From: Anthostomella pinea
Lineage: Eukaryota > Ascomycota > Sordariomycetes > Xylariales > Xylariaceae
Reading direction: 5' to 3'
Length of the DNA stretch: 64,000 nucleotides
NCBI GenBank assembly: GCA_963556695.1
Contig: CAUWAG010000008.1
Location: forward strand, 1,116,001 to 1,180,000
The translations under genes and the position numbers were made by a program. Positions 36,758 through 48,393 of the stretch are shown here, one piece after another. Position 1 is the stretch's first letter, and each line of letters starts with the position of its first letter. The notes under the pieces were generated by a model. That model made no database searches, had not been told where the DNA came from, and saw only the letters and a program-made list of their open reading frames with translations.

Positions 36758-37867
36758 GGTGGGCAGCCAGGTGATAAGACCCAAAGCTTAGCAATGGGTT
36801 TGTGTTGACGACGATGATTCAGTTAAGATGTGAAGAGGAGATACAGGAGAAGGGGTGTTGATGATGATGGGAAGAGAAGAAGAAGAGGAGGAGGAACAGC
36901 TATCAAGGTAGCTCCGACATGATGCGGTTGAAACGCGAGTCACCTGCGCCTGCCTGCCCCGAATCCCGATAGCTGCTCTGGGGACTGGAGGACCCGACTG
37001 GCCCAGGCCCCACAGCCACAGCCCGCTGCCAGCTGCCCAGCTGCCCAGCCAACCAGTAGCGCCCCCGTGCCTCGCTCCCTCCCAGGTCGGTCATGTCTCT
37101 TGTCTCTCCTTAATGGGTAGGAGCTGCTGCCACACCTATTCAGTATGAGGGAATCAGCTGGTCACGCTACAGAATAAGCTTCCTGATTCAGGATGCGTGG
37201 GATTGCGACTGGCATGGCATAACAACGACATTGATGCATTGATGCATTGACGGGGGCAGCTTGAGCAAGTTGTGCTTGATGAGCTGGCTCGCCTGACGCC
37301 TGACGCCTGACGCCTGACGCCTGACGCCTGATCCCCGCCTGTGTCTGATAGCAGGCGGGGTCAGAACCGATTAGCGTCATACCTTAGGGTGCCTCTATCT
37401 GGGAGTCCAGCCCATCCATCCAGCCACCTTGCGCATCAGACGAAGGAGGCTTTCAAGAAAGTCTGTTGATGCTTTCTGACTCTTCCTATTGGGATGACTT
37501 CGATCCAAAATATGGTAATGACAAAATAGGTTGTGGATGATGTTGACATGCAGTCGCTCATCACAGAGCTGTGCCTGCGTGAAGGTTAGGTTCCATCCCA
37601 TTGCATGCAGCATCCGCAATGGGACATCTCGGTCGTCGCAACGGTGACTCCCGTCAATACAGTAGCGCCCTTCGCAAATATTTCTGGGTTTGTAAGTTTG
37701 TAGATGACAAACCTCCATGCCGTGTAGTCGATTAAAACCCCCAGGAATAACAACGTTCGCGCGACACAGGTAGACAGGAGAATAGCAGCAGATCGACAGC
37801 GCACGACCACTTCCCCTACTATTCGAAGACTTGCTACGACACTTTCGTCGTGGGCATCTCTGCAGAC
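36758..37867. promoter_or_regulatory. Divergent promoter region of cpyA and SDO1
   Basis: The region is 1.1 kb between the two start codons. It contains a GCCTGAC heptamer array (37291-37331) and C/T-rich tracts. A minus-strand frame at 37395-37901 (168 codons) overlaps the SDO1 start and has no family resemblance, so it is not called. Confidence 0.5.
37291..37331 (+). repeat. GCCTGAC heptamer tandem repeat
   Basis: Five perfect copies and one nearly complete copy of GCCTGAC stand head to tail in the cpyA-SDO1 promoter region. Confidence 0.9.
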
Positions 37868-38863
37868 ATGTAAGAGCGCTCGCTATCCAACCCCGCCGCA
37901 CGAATTCAACATACTGACGGATATAAAACTGTCCCCAGGTCTCGCCAGATCAACCAACCGAGCAACCAAATACGGCTGACGAACGTGTCCCTCGTGCGGC
38001 TGAAGAAGGGCAAGAAGCGGTTCGAGATCGCGTGCTACAAGAACAAGGTCCTGGAGTGGCGGTCGGGCATCGAGACGGACCTGGACGAGGTACTACAGAT
38101 CCCCAACGTGTTCCTCAACGTGTCCAAGGGGCAGACGGCGCCCGCGGCCGACCTGGCCAAGGCCTTCGGCAAGGACCGCGCCGCCAACGACATCATCCTC
38201 GAGATCCTCAACAAGGGCGAGCTGCAGGTCGGCGAGAAGGAGCGCGCCGCCCAGATGGACCGCGTCCACAACGAGGTCATCGGCATCGTCGCCAGCAAGC
38301 TCGTCGACCCGCGCACCAAGCGCGTCTACACCACCGGCATGATCGAGAAGGCCCTCGACATGCTGAGCTCGCAGGCCCACCAGGTGGACAAGAGCGCCGC
38401 CGGCAGCGGGGCCGCCACGCCGGCCACGGGCGACGACGCCGAGGCGAAGCCGAGAGCCAAGGAGCATAACTGGACCGGCGTCGTCACGACGAAGAGCGCG
38501 AAGAGCCAGGCCCTCGAGGCCATGAAGGCCCTGATCTCCCACCAGCCCATTCCCGTTTCTCGCGCACGCATGCGGCTCAGGATTACCTGCTCGACCAACG
38601 TACTGAAGCAGGCGGTCAAGGCTCCGGCGGCGGCGAAGGGCGAAGATGGGGAGGGCGAGCAGAAGGCACCAGGGACGGTGAAGGACAAGATCCTGAGTTA
38701 CGTAGAGCAGGTCGAAAACCAGGACGTGCTGGGGTCTGAGTGGGAAGTGGTGGGGTTCGTCGAGCCGGGCGCCTTCAAGGGCCTTTCTGACTTTGTGGGG
38801 AATGAGACGAAAGGGCAAGGACGAGTCGAGGTGCTTGATATGGCAGTAACCCACGAGGATTGA
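37868..38863 (+). CDS. sdo1: Ribosome maturation protein SDO1/SBDS, start codon split by intron
   Basis: The model is 37868-37869 joined to 37939-38863, 308 residues. SBDS acts with the GTPase Efl1 to release Tif6/eIF6 from the late cytoplasmic 60S subunit. The N-terminal FYSH domain is evident (NVSLVRLKKGKKRFEIACYKNKV, WRSGIETDLDEVLQIPNVFLNVSKGQTA), followed by the helical middle domain (GELQVGEKERAAQM, DPRTKRVYTTGMIEKAL) and the C-terminal ferredoxin-like domain (SHQPIPVSRARMRLRI). It is longer than the usual 250 residues because of Ala/Gly/Glu-rich insertions near 147-168 and 220-240. No in-frame ATG precedes the FYSH domain in the main exon, and the conserved MSRQINQPSNQ start is formed only if AT (37868-37869) joins G at 37939 across a 69-base intron. 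Third codon positions are strongly GC-rich. Convergent with RPS18. Confidence 0.92.
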
Positions 38864-39304
38864 GCTCAAGCTTACTGATTCCCCGGCCTTTCACCACGAA
38901 AATGAGGCACCGGCTGGCGCTATGAATTCACGATCTTGATGAGAATAACATATCCGATATATGCAAGCTACAGCATAGATCACGGCATAGAGAAAATTGA
39001 AGTTTGTACCACTGTACAAAAGCCAATACCTGACGAAGATCATATTCACTTGCACTCATAATCGTTTCACTCTGGTCTCTCAATGCTCTTCTCGTGATTG
39101 ATGCCTCTTGTTCATTGACCTGGAGTACATCCATGACTTGCCATGTCCTATTGGCGAAGTCCCCGTTCGTCAAGCAAGCAAGCATGCGTTATAACCATGC
39201 AGGAATCCCAGAGTCCAGCCTTCACGCCGTTCCATCCGCAATTGGATGATGACCTGATGACCCACTGAACCAAGCGAACCCGTCCCGTCGCGGTGACGAA
39301 TTCT
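38864..39304. other. Convergent spacer SDO1/RPS18
   Basis: This is 441 bases of presumed 3' UTRs. Nothing recognised. Confidence 0.6.
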
Positions 39305-39984
39305 TTAACCACCCTTCTTCTTGGACACACCGACGGTGCGTCCACGACGGCCGGTGGTCTTGGTGTGCTGACCACGAACGCGGAGGCCCCAGTAGTGACG
39401 GAGACCGCGGTGGGCGCGGATCTTCTTCAGGCGCTCCAAATCGTCGCGCAGCTTGGAGTCGACACCGTTTGCGAGCAGGTGGGAGTTCTTGCCATCGGTG
39501 ATATCGCGCTGACGGTTGAGGAACCAGGTGGGGATCTTGTATTGCGTGGGGTTCTGGAGAATGGTGACAATTCGCTCGAGCTCTTCAGCTGTCAGTTCAC
39601 CGGCGCTGTTGCGACGTTAGTTTCCGGGCTTTGTGCTTTTGTTTGTTCGGGACACGCGTGTCGTACCGCTTGTTCAAGTCTACGTCGGCCTTCTTGCAGA
39701 CCAAGTTGGAGTATCGGCGTCCGACACCCTTGATGCGGGTCATAGCGTAGAGGACCTTCTCCTTGCCGTCGACATTGGTGTTGAGTAAACGGAGAATCTG
39801 TGGTGTGACTGTTTAGCTAGAGTCCTTGCGTCAAGGTATCGTAACACCGTGAGAACGCTGGAAAGCCCGGGCGGGGGACAACGGTCGAGATCGGTCTCAG
39901 AGGGCCGCAATGTAGCGCGCGCGATGTGGTGAGGGTCCTACTTACGAACTGGAAGCTCGACTTCTCTCCCGAGACGAGCGACAT
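39305..39984 (-). CDS. rps18: 40S ribosomal protein S18 (uS13)
   Basis: There are three exons on the minus strand: 39984-39946, 39797-39667 and 39605-39305, giving 156 residues, the usual size for filamentous fungi. The sequence opens [13 protein letters not shown], continues [20 protein letters not shown] and [20 protein letters not shown], and ends with the RNA-binding tail [20 protein letters not shown] plus VSKKKGG. It sits in the head of the small subunit and contacts tRNA and inter-subunit bridges. The first intron (148 bases) close to the start codon is typical of fungal ribosomal-protein genes. Confidence 0.95.
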
Positions 39985-42902
39985 GATGGGCAACTGTCTT
40001 GTCGATGCGTTGCCTGGATATCGATAGGGAGTGAGTCCTGGATTTGCGGGAGGAAAAGGAAAGGCGGAATGGTATTTTTTCTGGTACACTCTCGCTTAAG
40101 TTGGGGCAAGCTGGAGGTGTGCGCGGACCCGCTTTTACCATCTGGTTTGTGCCCTTTCCTCGGAATTTCTCGCGGACCGTGGCAGCAGCTCTTGACAGCT
40201 GCCAAACACCCATCAGCCCCGTAGCACCCACTTGGCACCCGTCTGCATTCAAGACTGTCTCATCAATCGCTCGCCTGCTGAAAACTTTTCTTTCCCTTCT
40301 TCAACGTGTTTCTTGACAACACTGCATCCTCGACATTGATCTCTACGCCTTTACGACTGATTAGGTAGCCCATTGCTCCTGTCAGAAGGCCCGTCCGGGA
40401 ATGAAATGCATGACTACGCTGCAGTAAGCTGCCCATCGCCATTGCGAGATTTTACCTCGGCGTCGTTGCAGGACGGACGAAGCTACCTTCTCAAACTGCA
40501 ACTCGGTTTGGCCTGTCGAGAGATGCTCCGCCAGGTCCAGCCGAGTGGCACTTTATCCGCGTCCCATCCGAGCAGGCTCCGTGTTTGCAGTTGTCGATAG
40601 TCTGGGGCTGAAGGGCATCCTGCCCCCCAGATACTTCTGCCAACCATAGCTGCCTCATTTCTTTTCAGTTCCCAACCTGTATGGCCAGTGATGATCAATC
40701 TTACACAGTCTATGAGGATATCTCCATATGGATGTCTCCAATGAGTATCAATTCACACTGAAAATTCTGAGGCCTCGAAGATCAACCATGTTTTATTTCA
40801 CCTAGCACCAGCCAACCCATATCTGTACCCTCACGGTCGATTCCCTCTATCCACGTCCCCAGCCACTTTGCACTACGCCTGAAAGAGGGAGGGCAAACGT
40901 CGCAAGGAGACACATCTTTTGTGCAATAAGGAATCCATCATCTGATTGCCGGTCCAGATTATCGTGAGTCACGACGCCATGAAACCTTCTGGGCACGACA
41001 TATGAGAGCGATGATGGCGTTGTACTTCGATATCGGTACCACGTACAGTCGCTGCTCACAAGTCTCCGCCTGTACACAGAGAGCATACCAAGATACCTGT
41101 GTATTCGCCACCTTTGGAAACAGCGCTTTGGAATAACCTATCTCGATCTGACAATCACCTTTGATGCTTATATCAGTCTGATTCCGGGCCTGGTTGCCGG
41201 ATATAGACTCGTGGCAGCTTTGTATCGATGGGCTTGTTGCTCATTCGTTATCAATGCCCATGCCGTATCAAAGTGCATTACATCCCCATTGTACATTTTG
41301 TATTCGGTGGCCAGTGGAACCCAAGACACGGTAAATATTTGACTATGCATGAGGCTGCATCTGACCGAGGAATGGTAACACAGCTCATGGTGTGATAACA
41401 TCAGCAAGAACGCCACCGCTGCACCGATAGAAGCCTTGAAAATCAGTCTCGATACTGCTGATCTCATGCACGGTTTCGATTCTGGAGTTCCTTTGCTGTG
41501 ACATTGAAGCGCACTGGGACGTCAAAGATCTTCACCCGGCAGTCTAGACTCTAGAGAGCCTTGGTTCAACAACTCCGGCGCAACGAAGCTGACCAATAGG
41601 CGGACAGCCTGCGGCGCCTTACCTACTCTTGGATATGTCTCGACTAAAGATGCTCGTGTAAGGTGTCGGTTGAGGATCCACGATTGTTGACTTGTACGTG
41701 GCCAATCCCCATCGGTGCCGGCGCTCTCAACCGGTGCTGTGGCCCATAACGGCGGGCAAGGGCTAAAGGCTTAATCTCCATGACTAATTGTAGATGTACT
41801 CACAAGGGATTCATGACAGTGGAAGCAACCACTAACACTGCGGCAATCAGTTCCCAGGACTTCGGAGAACGATTGCGCGAGGGAAAACCTTAAGTATCAA
41901 AACTCAATACTATCCGCTCTCTCCACCGAACTCATTCAGCTAGGTATGGATACCGGTATAGTATTAGGATGGTGGTCGTCTACCGGCACAGCCATGTCCG
42001 TCACGGCATCCACCCGTCCTCACCGGCATCGGGAGCGACGAGGGACACGGACTGGCCTGCCTGCCTGCACAGGCGTACGCACGAGGTTCACTGACTACAC
42101 CTAGACTACCAAATTAGGTAGGTCTAGAGGCTCGCTAGGAAGTAGCCATCAAAGAGGTTCTTACCCCGGACTTAAATCAGTCGGTAGAGCCAGAAGGAGA
42201 CGTTCCCCAGACGCCCCCGTGCTTCCTGCATACGCAGTGTGTGCTTCTATGTGTGTTGTGCACGCAACCATATATCCATTGTATTTTGATCCTACCTGCC
42301 TACGTATGGGAGTATGTTATCAACGACCGACCAAGCCTGGCGATGGTCACGATTCGTCCCAAAAGGATTTGGTCGATGGCTCCGCTGTTCGTTCGTTCGT
42401 TCGCCCGCAAGCGCGGTTTTACGAACGGGCAGCTGACGGTCTGGAGGGGGTGGGGATGACGTCGTAGTGGTAGCGCACAGACTCCCGATCCACAGACCCC
42501 CGGCGACCCCGCGTTACCTAGGTACCTAACCCTTCATCAGGGTCCTCTTTGGTTTCGTCCGTCGGCTCGTCTCATGGATGTGGTTGGTGCTCGGGCTGCA
42601 GGTGGTGGTGGTGCGAATTGACCAGAGCCGAACCGCGCCGTCCTATGACGGCTCAATAGGCTCATATACTAATGCCCTGGCCATCTAGACTTTCGCGCCG
42701 ATCCCAAGCCCCCTTCTTGGAAACCTGTCTGCGATTCGTCTTCTCTTCAATGCCAAACTACCACCTACGAACAGTCTGGCATATCATACCTTTATAATCC
42801 ACAACAATTGCCGCAATTGCAACGACCACACAGCAACCACAGTGCTCCCAACCCTTCACACATCGACAAAACCCCTCATACTCACCCCGCCCATCAAGCA
42901 CA
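39985..42902. other. 2.9 kb intergenic region
   Basis: The first 300 bases should hold the RPS18 promoter. No gene is recognised in the remainder. A (GTTC)n-like tract lies near 42388-42400, and TTAGGTAGG and ACCTAGGTACC motifs occur at 42115 and 42517. C/T-rich sequence upstream of 42903 looks like a promoter and leader. Confidence 0.5.
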
Positions 42903-43361
42903 ATGGCACTAGGCAGATGGAAGTTCGGCTCGAGCAGGAAGGCCTCAACCTCGTCCTCGTCCTCGAACTCCAACACCGACGGCACAACCAACGGCACCAC
43001 TACCCCCGTCGACAATAACAACAACGACCCGGCCGCCGACGGCACGCTCACCAAGACCACATCGCGGCTTTCGCGCTTCGCCTCGAATCTATGCTCGCAC
43101 AAGTCCAAGAAGTCGTCCTCGTCGTCGTACTCCAACTCCACATCCTCGTCGTCTGCCACGAACACCTTCGCCGGCCGCGAGGAATACCCCCACCTGCACA
43201 AGCCATTTACAGCCCAGAATCTGGAGCATCAACGCCTACTGGGCGCGTTCGAGTGGAATTTTGGCGGTACGCCCCGGCGGAGCAGCGTGAGCGGCATCAG
43301 TCCCAGGGGCAGCATGGACGACGGCTTGGGGCCGGAACGAGCACACCCTGCCGCCGCATAG
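42903..43361 (+). CDS. Small Ser/Asn-rich hypothetical protein
   Basis: This is a single exon of 152 residues. The ATG has a good context (AGCACAATGG). The first 90 residues are dominated by Ser, Thr and Asn (homopolymeric serine tracts, NNNN). The next part looks conserved-type: REEYPHLHKPFTAQNLEHQR followed by LLGAFEWNFGG, then SSVSGISPRGSMDDG. No signal peptide or membrane segment is seen. The function is unknown; the FTAQNLEHQRLLGAFEW segment is the part most likely to be shared with homologues. It could continue through a splice site near its end. Confidence 0.65.
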   Translation: MALGRWKFGSSRKASTSSSSSNSNTDGTTNGTTTPVDNNNNDPAADGTLTKTTSRLSRFASNLCSHKSKKSSSSSYSNSTSSSSATNTFAGREEYPHLHKPFTAQNLEHQRLLGAFEWNFGGTPRRSSVSGISPRGSMDDGLGPERAHPAAA

Positions 43362-44165
43362 CAATAGCCACAGCCACATCGAGGCGCCGCGGGAAGAGCG
43401 CGGCAGGCGGGGAGTTAATGAAAACCGGGCCCCGGGTTGCGTTTCCCGGCACGCGGCAGGTCGATACTGTATGTATGATGAACAAAAGCAACTGGGTCGG
43501 GGAACGGGGGAAAAAACGGAATATGGTGTCAGCGTTTGCTTTTGGGTGGTTGCATCGAGGCGTTTGGGGCTTCTTGTACGGTTACGATAACGCGATGGTA
43601 TGTGTATGTGTAGATTCACGAGTGATTGGCGCATCTGCCTTCTACATTGGGAACAGGGTTGTAAACACTGTACTTGGGGTTGACTGATAGATGTGCTGTC
43701 TGGTAATAATCCACAAATCTTGACAAAACACTTACTTCTACAATGAGTGTAGGACAGGAGGGCTTGAAGCCCGAAGGACGTGATCTTGACCATTTTGGGC
43801 CAGGCGCTCCTTCAACTCGCAGTGCTTCACGTATATCAAGCAAACGTGCGATTGCGGTCAATTCACAGTTATACATCCAAATACACCTACCCACACGTTC
43901 GTCAATAGTAACATGAAGAGATTGCCATATCTCAAAGGAGAACGAGCACGGCAGACGAACAGCACCAGTATTCTTCCGCGGCCATCACGGGAGAAGCAAG
44001 CTGCAAACCATCAAGCACATTGACGAAAAACCTATGGGTAGTCCCGAAAAACGCCATCCCGTCAACCACTACCTAGTGTGTTCTCCATTTTCCCTCCCTT
44101 TCCCCCTGCAACCAAAGTTCGCGTATCTGGTTCGCAATCGCAGTACCAGCAAGTTATCAAACTGC
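43362..44165. other. Convergent intergenic region
   Basis: This is 804 bases between the Ser-rich gene and the stop of the membrane-protein gene. Frames here are shadows or unsupported. Nothing recognised. Confidence 0.55.
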
Positions 44166-45923
44166 TCATCTCGAGACACACTCTCCGCCAAAGACCCCAG
44201 CGCACGCAGAAGTGAGTCCACCGAACGCGGCCAGGCCCCAGGCCAAGGTACCAGCCTCCCAGTCCAGCTCCTCTGGAAGTTCGTCTCCTTCGGCGAGCTG
44301 CGCCGCCTCTGACGGCGTGGGTTCGTACGCCTTGTCCTCCTCTGGCTGCTTGACCTTTCTGGGCCGGCCGCGCTTCCGCGTGGATGCCGGTGTCACGTCC
44401 TCGCTGACGCCACTCGAGCTTCTTGCGATGCTGCCGACTCTAGACTTCGTCGGCCTACCACGGCGTCTCAGAGTCATGCCGTGTTCGTGGTCCACAAATT
44501 CGGCCTTCTCTGGCGTCTTCGGCGTCTCATCTTCTACTGGAGTAGATTCTGCGCGGGAAGTAGATCCGTAGAACGGGACGGCCGACTTCAGGATGTCCTG
44601 AACGTCGGTTGCGCGCACGGCAGCCCAGAGACCAAGACTCAGTGTGCAGATGAGGACGTCCCAGCCAACAGCAGCAACGACCGGGTGGTCGTGAACTGAT
44701 CCTAGGACCTTGTGTATCGCAGTCGTGGTGCGTTCCCACTTCGAGCGCTCCTCCACGTCCCAAGGGATGAAGGCGCTGTGTCGGTGATAATGCGAGCTCG
44801 GTGCGTTTGACACCAGACCCACGAAGGTGGCCTTGGCATGCAATGCAAAAGAGGCGAGAGAGAAGAACCGAAAGAGCTTCGTGAACGTGGCGTAAGCCTC
44901 GTGCGGATGCTCGTGGACAGCCCCCCACTTGACCGGCACGATTTTGGGCAGGATGAGGGGCAGGAAGGTCGTAGTACGAGCGAGCATCACCACCTTCGGG
45001 AACGAGGGTGTCTCTGCCGCATACGGAAGTAAGAAGGTCGAGATGAAGTTCAGCATCAGGGCGCCGAACAACAGCGCGGGACTTGGAAGCCAGTTTGCGG
45101 GCTTTGGCAACCTCAGCATGTTCCTGATCCGAGTCCACGTCGAGTTGGGCATGGGCAAGACCGGCAATTCGAGGTCCTCATCACCTGACGGCAGAGGGAA
45201 AGGGGTAAGCAGCACGGCGACATAGAATAGGTTCTGGGCGAAAGACAGGTTGACGAGGTGTGCCAACACCATGAAAGCCGATAGCATAGGTATCTTGCGC
45301 CGACGTCCCTCAATCGACAGCAGCATACTGAACGCCGTTGTGGCCAGATCGATCTGCTGCCCCCACCAGAAACGGCGTGCTTTCTCGGCGACGATTTCGA
45401 GGGCATCGTGGTAGATGGGTGTGTCGCTCATCCACTGGGTGAGGTACAGCTGACTTGAGTTCTTGGTGTTGTGAATGACTCCATCTTCGCCGACCAAGCT
45501 ACAGTTGCATTAGACTCCATTTCCAAATCATGCTATACCCACGAATACTTACCGACTAGGCAGGTCCAGGCCATGCTCGTACGCCCAGTTTCCATACGAC
45601 AGCCTTGCCGATGCAATATACGAGTAGGCCGCGACTGAGATGGCTGCCACAGCAAGCCCCAGAAACGCCGGCACGAGTCTCCGACGCTGGGCGATGCGAG
45701 ATCTAGTGTCGGCGGCAGGTCCAAGAGACTTATAAGACGTATAGAGGCTGTCCGCGACGGTGTATGTCAAGTAGACAACCGAATAGATATGAGCACCAGC
45801 GAAGGCTATGGGCCCGTATCTGAACAACATGTAAGTCAGCACGCCATGATCGAGGTACCTACTTCCGATGATGGAGCGTATTAAAAGTTACCTGACTGGG
45901 TGCTGGAATGGTACCGGAGCCAT
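44166..45923 (-). CDS. Multi-pass membrane protein with C-terminal AT-hooks
   Basis: There are three exons, 45923-45892, 45819-45553 and 45498-44166, 543 residues with consistent phases. The N-terminus is MAPVPFQHPVRYGPIAFAGA, and there are six to eight hydrophobic segments (for example AFAGAHIYSVVYLTYTVA, AFLGLAVAAISVAAYSYI, IPMLSAFMVLAHLVNLSFAQ, VAAVGWDVLICTLSLGLWAA). The hydrophilic C-terminal third contains two AT-hook-like cores, RRRGRPTKSR (about 442-452) and TRKRGRPRKVKQ (about 472-480), followed by an acidic stretch and a final hydrophobic segment. AT-hooks bind the minor groove of AT-rich DNA, so an inner nuclear membrane location with chromatin contact is a reasonable inference. The basic cores could instead serve as localisation signals. 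No enzymatic motif is recognised. Divergent from the Arl3-like gene. Confidence 0.82.
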
Positions 45924-46516
45924 CTTGAGCTGTGTTGGACGTCGTTGCTCTGCTCAGTGTAGTCTTAAGAGCATCTTCTCAGATGCAGACGGTTCGGTGT
46001 AGTTGGTGGGCATGTGGGCGGCTCACCCAGCAAGGTAGGACAATGATGGAAGAATCGCGTGGCTGGGGATGAGAGACCCGCGTTAATTGATTCTACCAAC
46101 CTTGGAAGGGAATGCATGTAACGTGTTGGTAAGTACCAGGTACTCAGCATGTAGAGACCAGTAAGTCACCGACATCAGGGAAGCTGCGTCGGGTGTGCCT
46201 AAATTCTGGCCTGGATCTTTTATGGCGTGAACCGAGCAGTCAGCCACTGAGCACGGAGAGTCACTGTTGCCGAGCCTGCTACAATTCATTATCTTGTGCA
46301 CTTGAGCCGGAGTATCTGTACTTCACTGTTTGTTTACACGATCTCAACTCAATTGAAAACCCCACGTTGCATCCAGACTGTCAATCACCTGCCACGCGCG
46401 CGCAATCAATGTCGCTTCAATTCTCCGACGGCCAGCTACCATAATAAACCTTACGTAGTGCTGCAGGTCGCATTGCCACCGTGATCGCGATACCTGCTCC
46501 ACAACTGCACCTGAAG
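45924..46516. promoter_or_regulatory. Divergent promoter region, membrane protein / Arl3
   Basis: This is 593 bases between two start codons. No specific element is assigned. Confidence 0.5.
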
Positions 46517-47282
46517 ATGTATCATCTGGCCAAGGGCCTCTACCGACTTGCGACCAGCAAAGAGGGTGAGTCCTACCCATCCAGCCACCAAAGTTACCTA
46601 CCCACCAGTCTCAAGTCACTCCCGTATCAACATCATTGAAGGTTCGAATACACATGTGTCTGACACTCCCCCTCCCCGAACCACAGAATACTCGGTGATC
46701 CTCCTGGGCCTCGACAACGCTGGCAAGACGACGTTCCACGAGCAGGCCAAGTCGTTCTTCCTGCCCGAGCACCCGGACCCGAAGCTCAAGACGGTGCCGA
46801 CCGTGGGGCAGAACGTGTCAACATTAACACTGCCGGACATGTACGTCAAGATCTGGGACGTGGGCGGCCAGCTGAGCCTGCGCAAGCTGTGGCAGAGCTA
46901 CTACGCCAGCTGCCACGCCATCGTCTTCATCATCGACAGCACCGACATCGGCGACGGCAAGCTCGATGCGGACGACAGTGGTGACGGCCGCCTCGAGGAG
47001 TGCCGCCTCGTGCTCGAGGACGTCCTGCAGAACTCCGAGACCGAGGGCGTGCCGCTGCTCATACTGGCCAACAAGCAGGACCGCGAGGACTGCGTCGAGG
47101 TCGTCAGGATAAAGGAGGGGCTCGTCAAGAAGGTCTTCGAGGGCGAGAAGGCCTCCAGCATCCGCGACTCGAGGGTCTTGCCCGTGAGTGCCCTGACAGG
47201 GACGGGCGTGAGGGAAGCCATCGACTGGATAAGGTCTAGGGTCAAATGGAACAAGGAGTCGAGGCCCCCGGTAATGAGGTAG
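46517..47282 (+). CDS. arl3: Arl3/ARFRP1-type small GTPase
   Basis: There are two exons, 46517-46565 and 46687-47282, 214 residues. The N-terminus MYHLAKGLYRLATSKEEYS matches yeast Arl3 and animal ARFRP1, which lack the myristoylated Gly2 and instead use an acetylated hydrophobic N-terminus for Golgi targeting through Sys1. Nucleotide-binding motifs are complete: GLDNAGKTT (P-loop), VPTVGQNV (switch I), WDVGGQ (switch II, with the Gln that positions water), NKQD and SAL. An Asp/Gly-rich insertion of about 20 residues (DGKLDADDSGDGRLEE) interrupts the region after IIDSTD. Role: trans-Golgi traffic, recruiting Arl1 and golgins. The intron splits the codon inside KEEYS, at the end of the amphipathic helix. 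Confidence 0.92.
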
Positions 47283-47450
47283 AGAGAGCATCTGTGATAT
47301 TGGATTCTAGGTTGAAGAGGTTTCAGATCTTGCATTCAGCGGCAGCGGCATGAGGACAGGCGTTGAGGTTTGGGGAGGATGAGGCCAACTCGAGGGTGGC
47401 CTCTCCATCATGGGTATCTTCATTGGTAATCTCACAGCCATCATGGCTTT

Positions 47451-48393
47451 CTATCTCTCGTTTTCGGCCGACAATTCTGCCAGCAGGCCTCCCTTGTCTC
47501 TCCGCTTGGAATCCTCGGCCAACTTTTGATCCAATAATGTCGAGAGCTCCTTTCCCTTGGTGAGAGCAGCACTCGCGCATTGGATCAGGGATACAGCCTC
47601 CACAGGTGTGCCGCCTAGCTTTGCGATCTGACAAATCTCGCCGTGCTTGTTGAGACTGATAATACAGCTGCTGACTCTCAATTGCTCCTCCAGCAGAGTG
47701 GCATCCAATAACATGATCTCCCCCTCTTCTCCGTAGAAGCTGAATGTGATGCAAAATGGTGAATGTAGCCAACTCAGCGGTACCGGCTCTCTTTCAGCGG
47801 GCGTATAGACGGTCAATGTTTCGCCTTCTATGCTCGTGTCGGGTCTCCTGAAATGGCGCAACGCTGCCACCACAGCTAAACAAGAACCATCGATTAGGTT
47901 GCCGTCGTGCGAGAGGACGTGGAGATCGACCCTTATAGACCAGCACTTTTGACCCGCGATGAGACACAGCGACTCCGTGTCGAGGGCGTTTGATCGCCGA
48001 ACTGTCTTCTCGAGTAACCTGGAAAGCAGCACTTCCGTCTCGGTCGGTCGGTTTACTTCGAAGGCGGGCGAGGCCATGGGGCTGAGTTCGGTCGTGATTG
48101 TGAAGATGCCATCGAAGGGCCGGTCTATGTAGGGGGCTGTGACTTCGGCGGAGACGTTGGCGAGTACTCTGTGACCGAATCAGTAAGCCACCTGCAGTGT
48201 GTCCAGATGAAGTACGGTTGGAAGTGTACCTCGTCTTGCCCAAGGTGACGTCGGCCACTCCATAGTGGTCACCGAACTTCAGGTCAAGCCCCCTGAACTG
48301 GTCGAATGCGCGGCCGTCGAGGCGCAGGCCTTCCTGGAGCGCCTGCACTACGAAGGCCCGCTCGTTGAGGGAAGGTTCGGCCTCCCGAGGCAT
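47451..48393 (-). CDS. rrp45: Exosome core subunit RRP45 (RNase PH-like)
   Basis: There are two exons, 48393-48230 and 48168-47451, 293 residues. The start reads MPREAEPSLNERAFVVQALQ, then LRLDGRAFDQFRGLDLKFG, the hallmark N-terminus of eukaryotic RRP45/EXOSC9. Further segments VLANVSAEVTAPYIDRPFDG, SLCLIAGQKCWSIRVDLHVL and DGNLIDGSCLAVVAALRHF follow the RNase PH fold. The catalytic phosphorolytic residues are absent in the eukaryotic ring, so this subunit is structural. The protein forms part of the nine-subunit exosome barrel processing rRNA and degrading mRNA. A basic-acidic tail ends the protein. Its stop is 168 bases from the Arl3 stop (convergent). Confidence 0.93.

Noticed and set aside
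37395..37901. 168-codon minus-strand frame overlapping the SDO1 start
   Set aside because: Overlaps the promoter and first exon of a well-supported gene and has no family resemblance.
38093..38869. Long minus-strand frames opposite SDO1
   Set aside because: Antisense shadow produced by the GC-rich third codon positions of SDO1.
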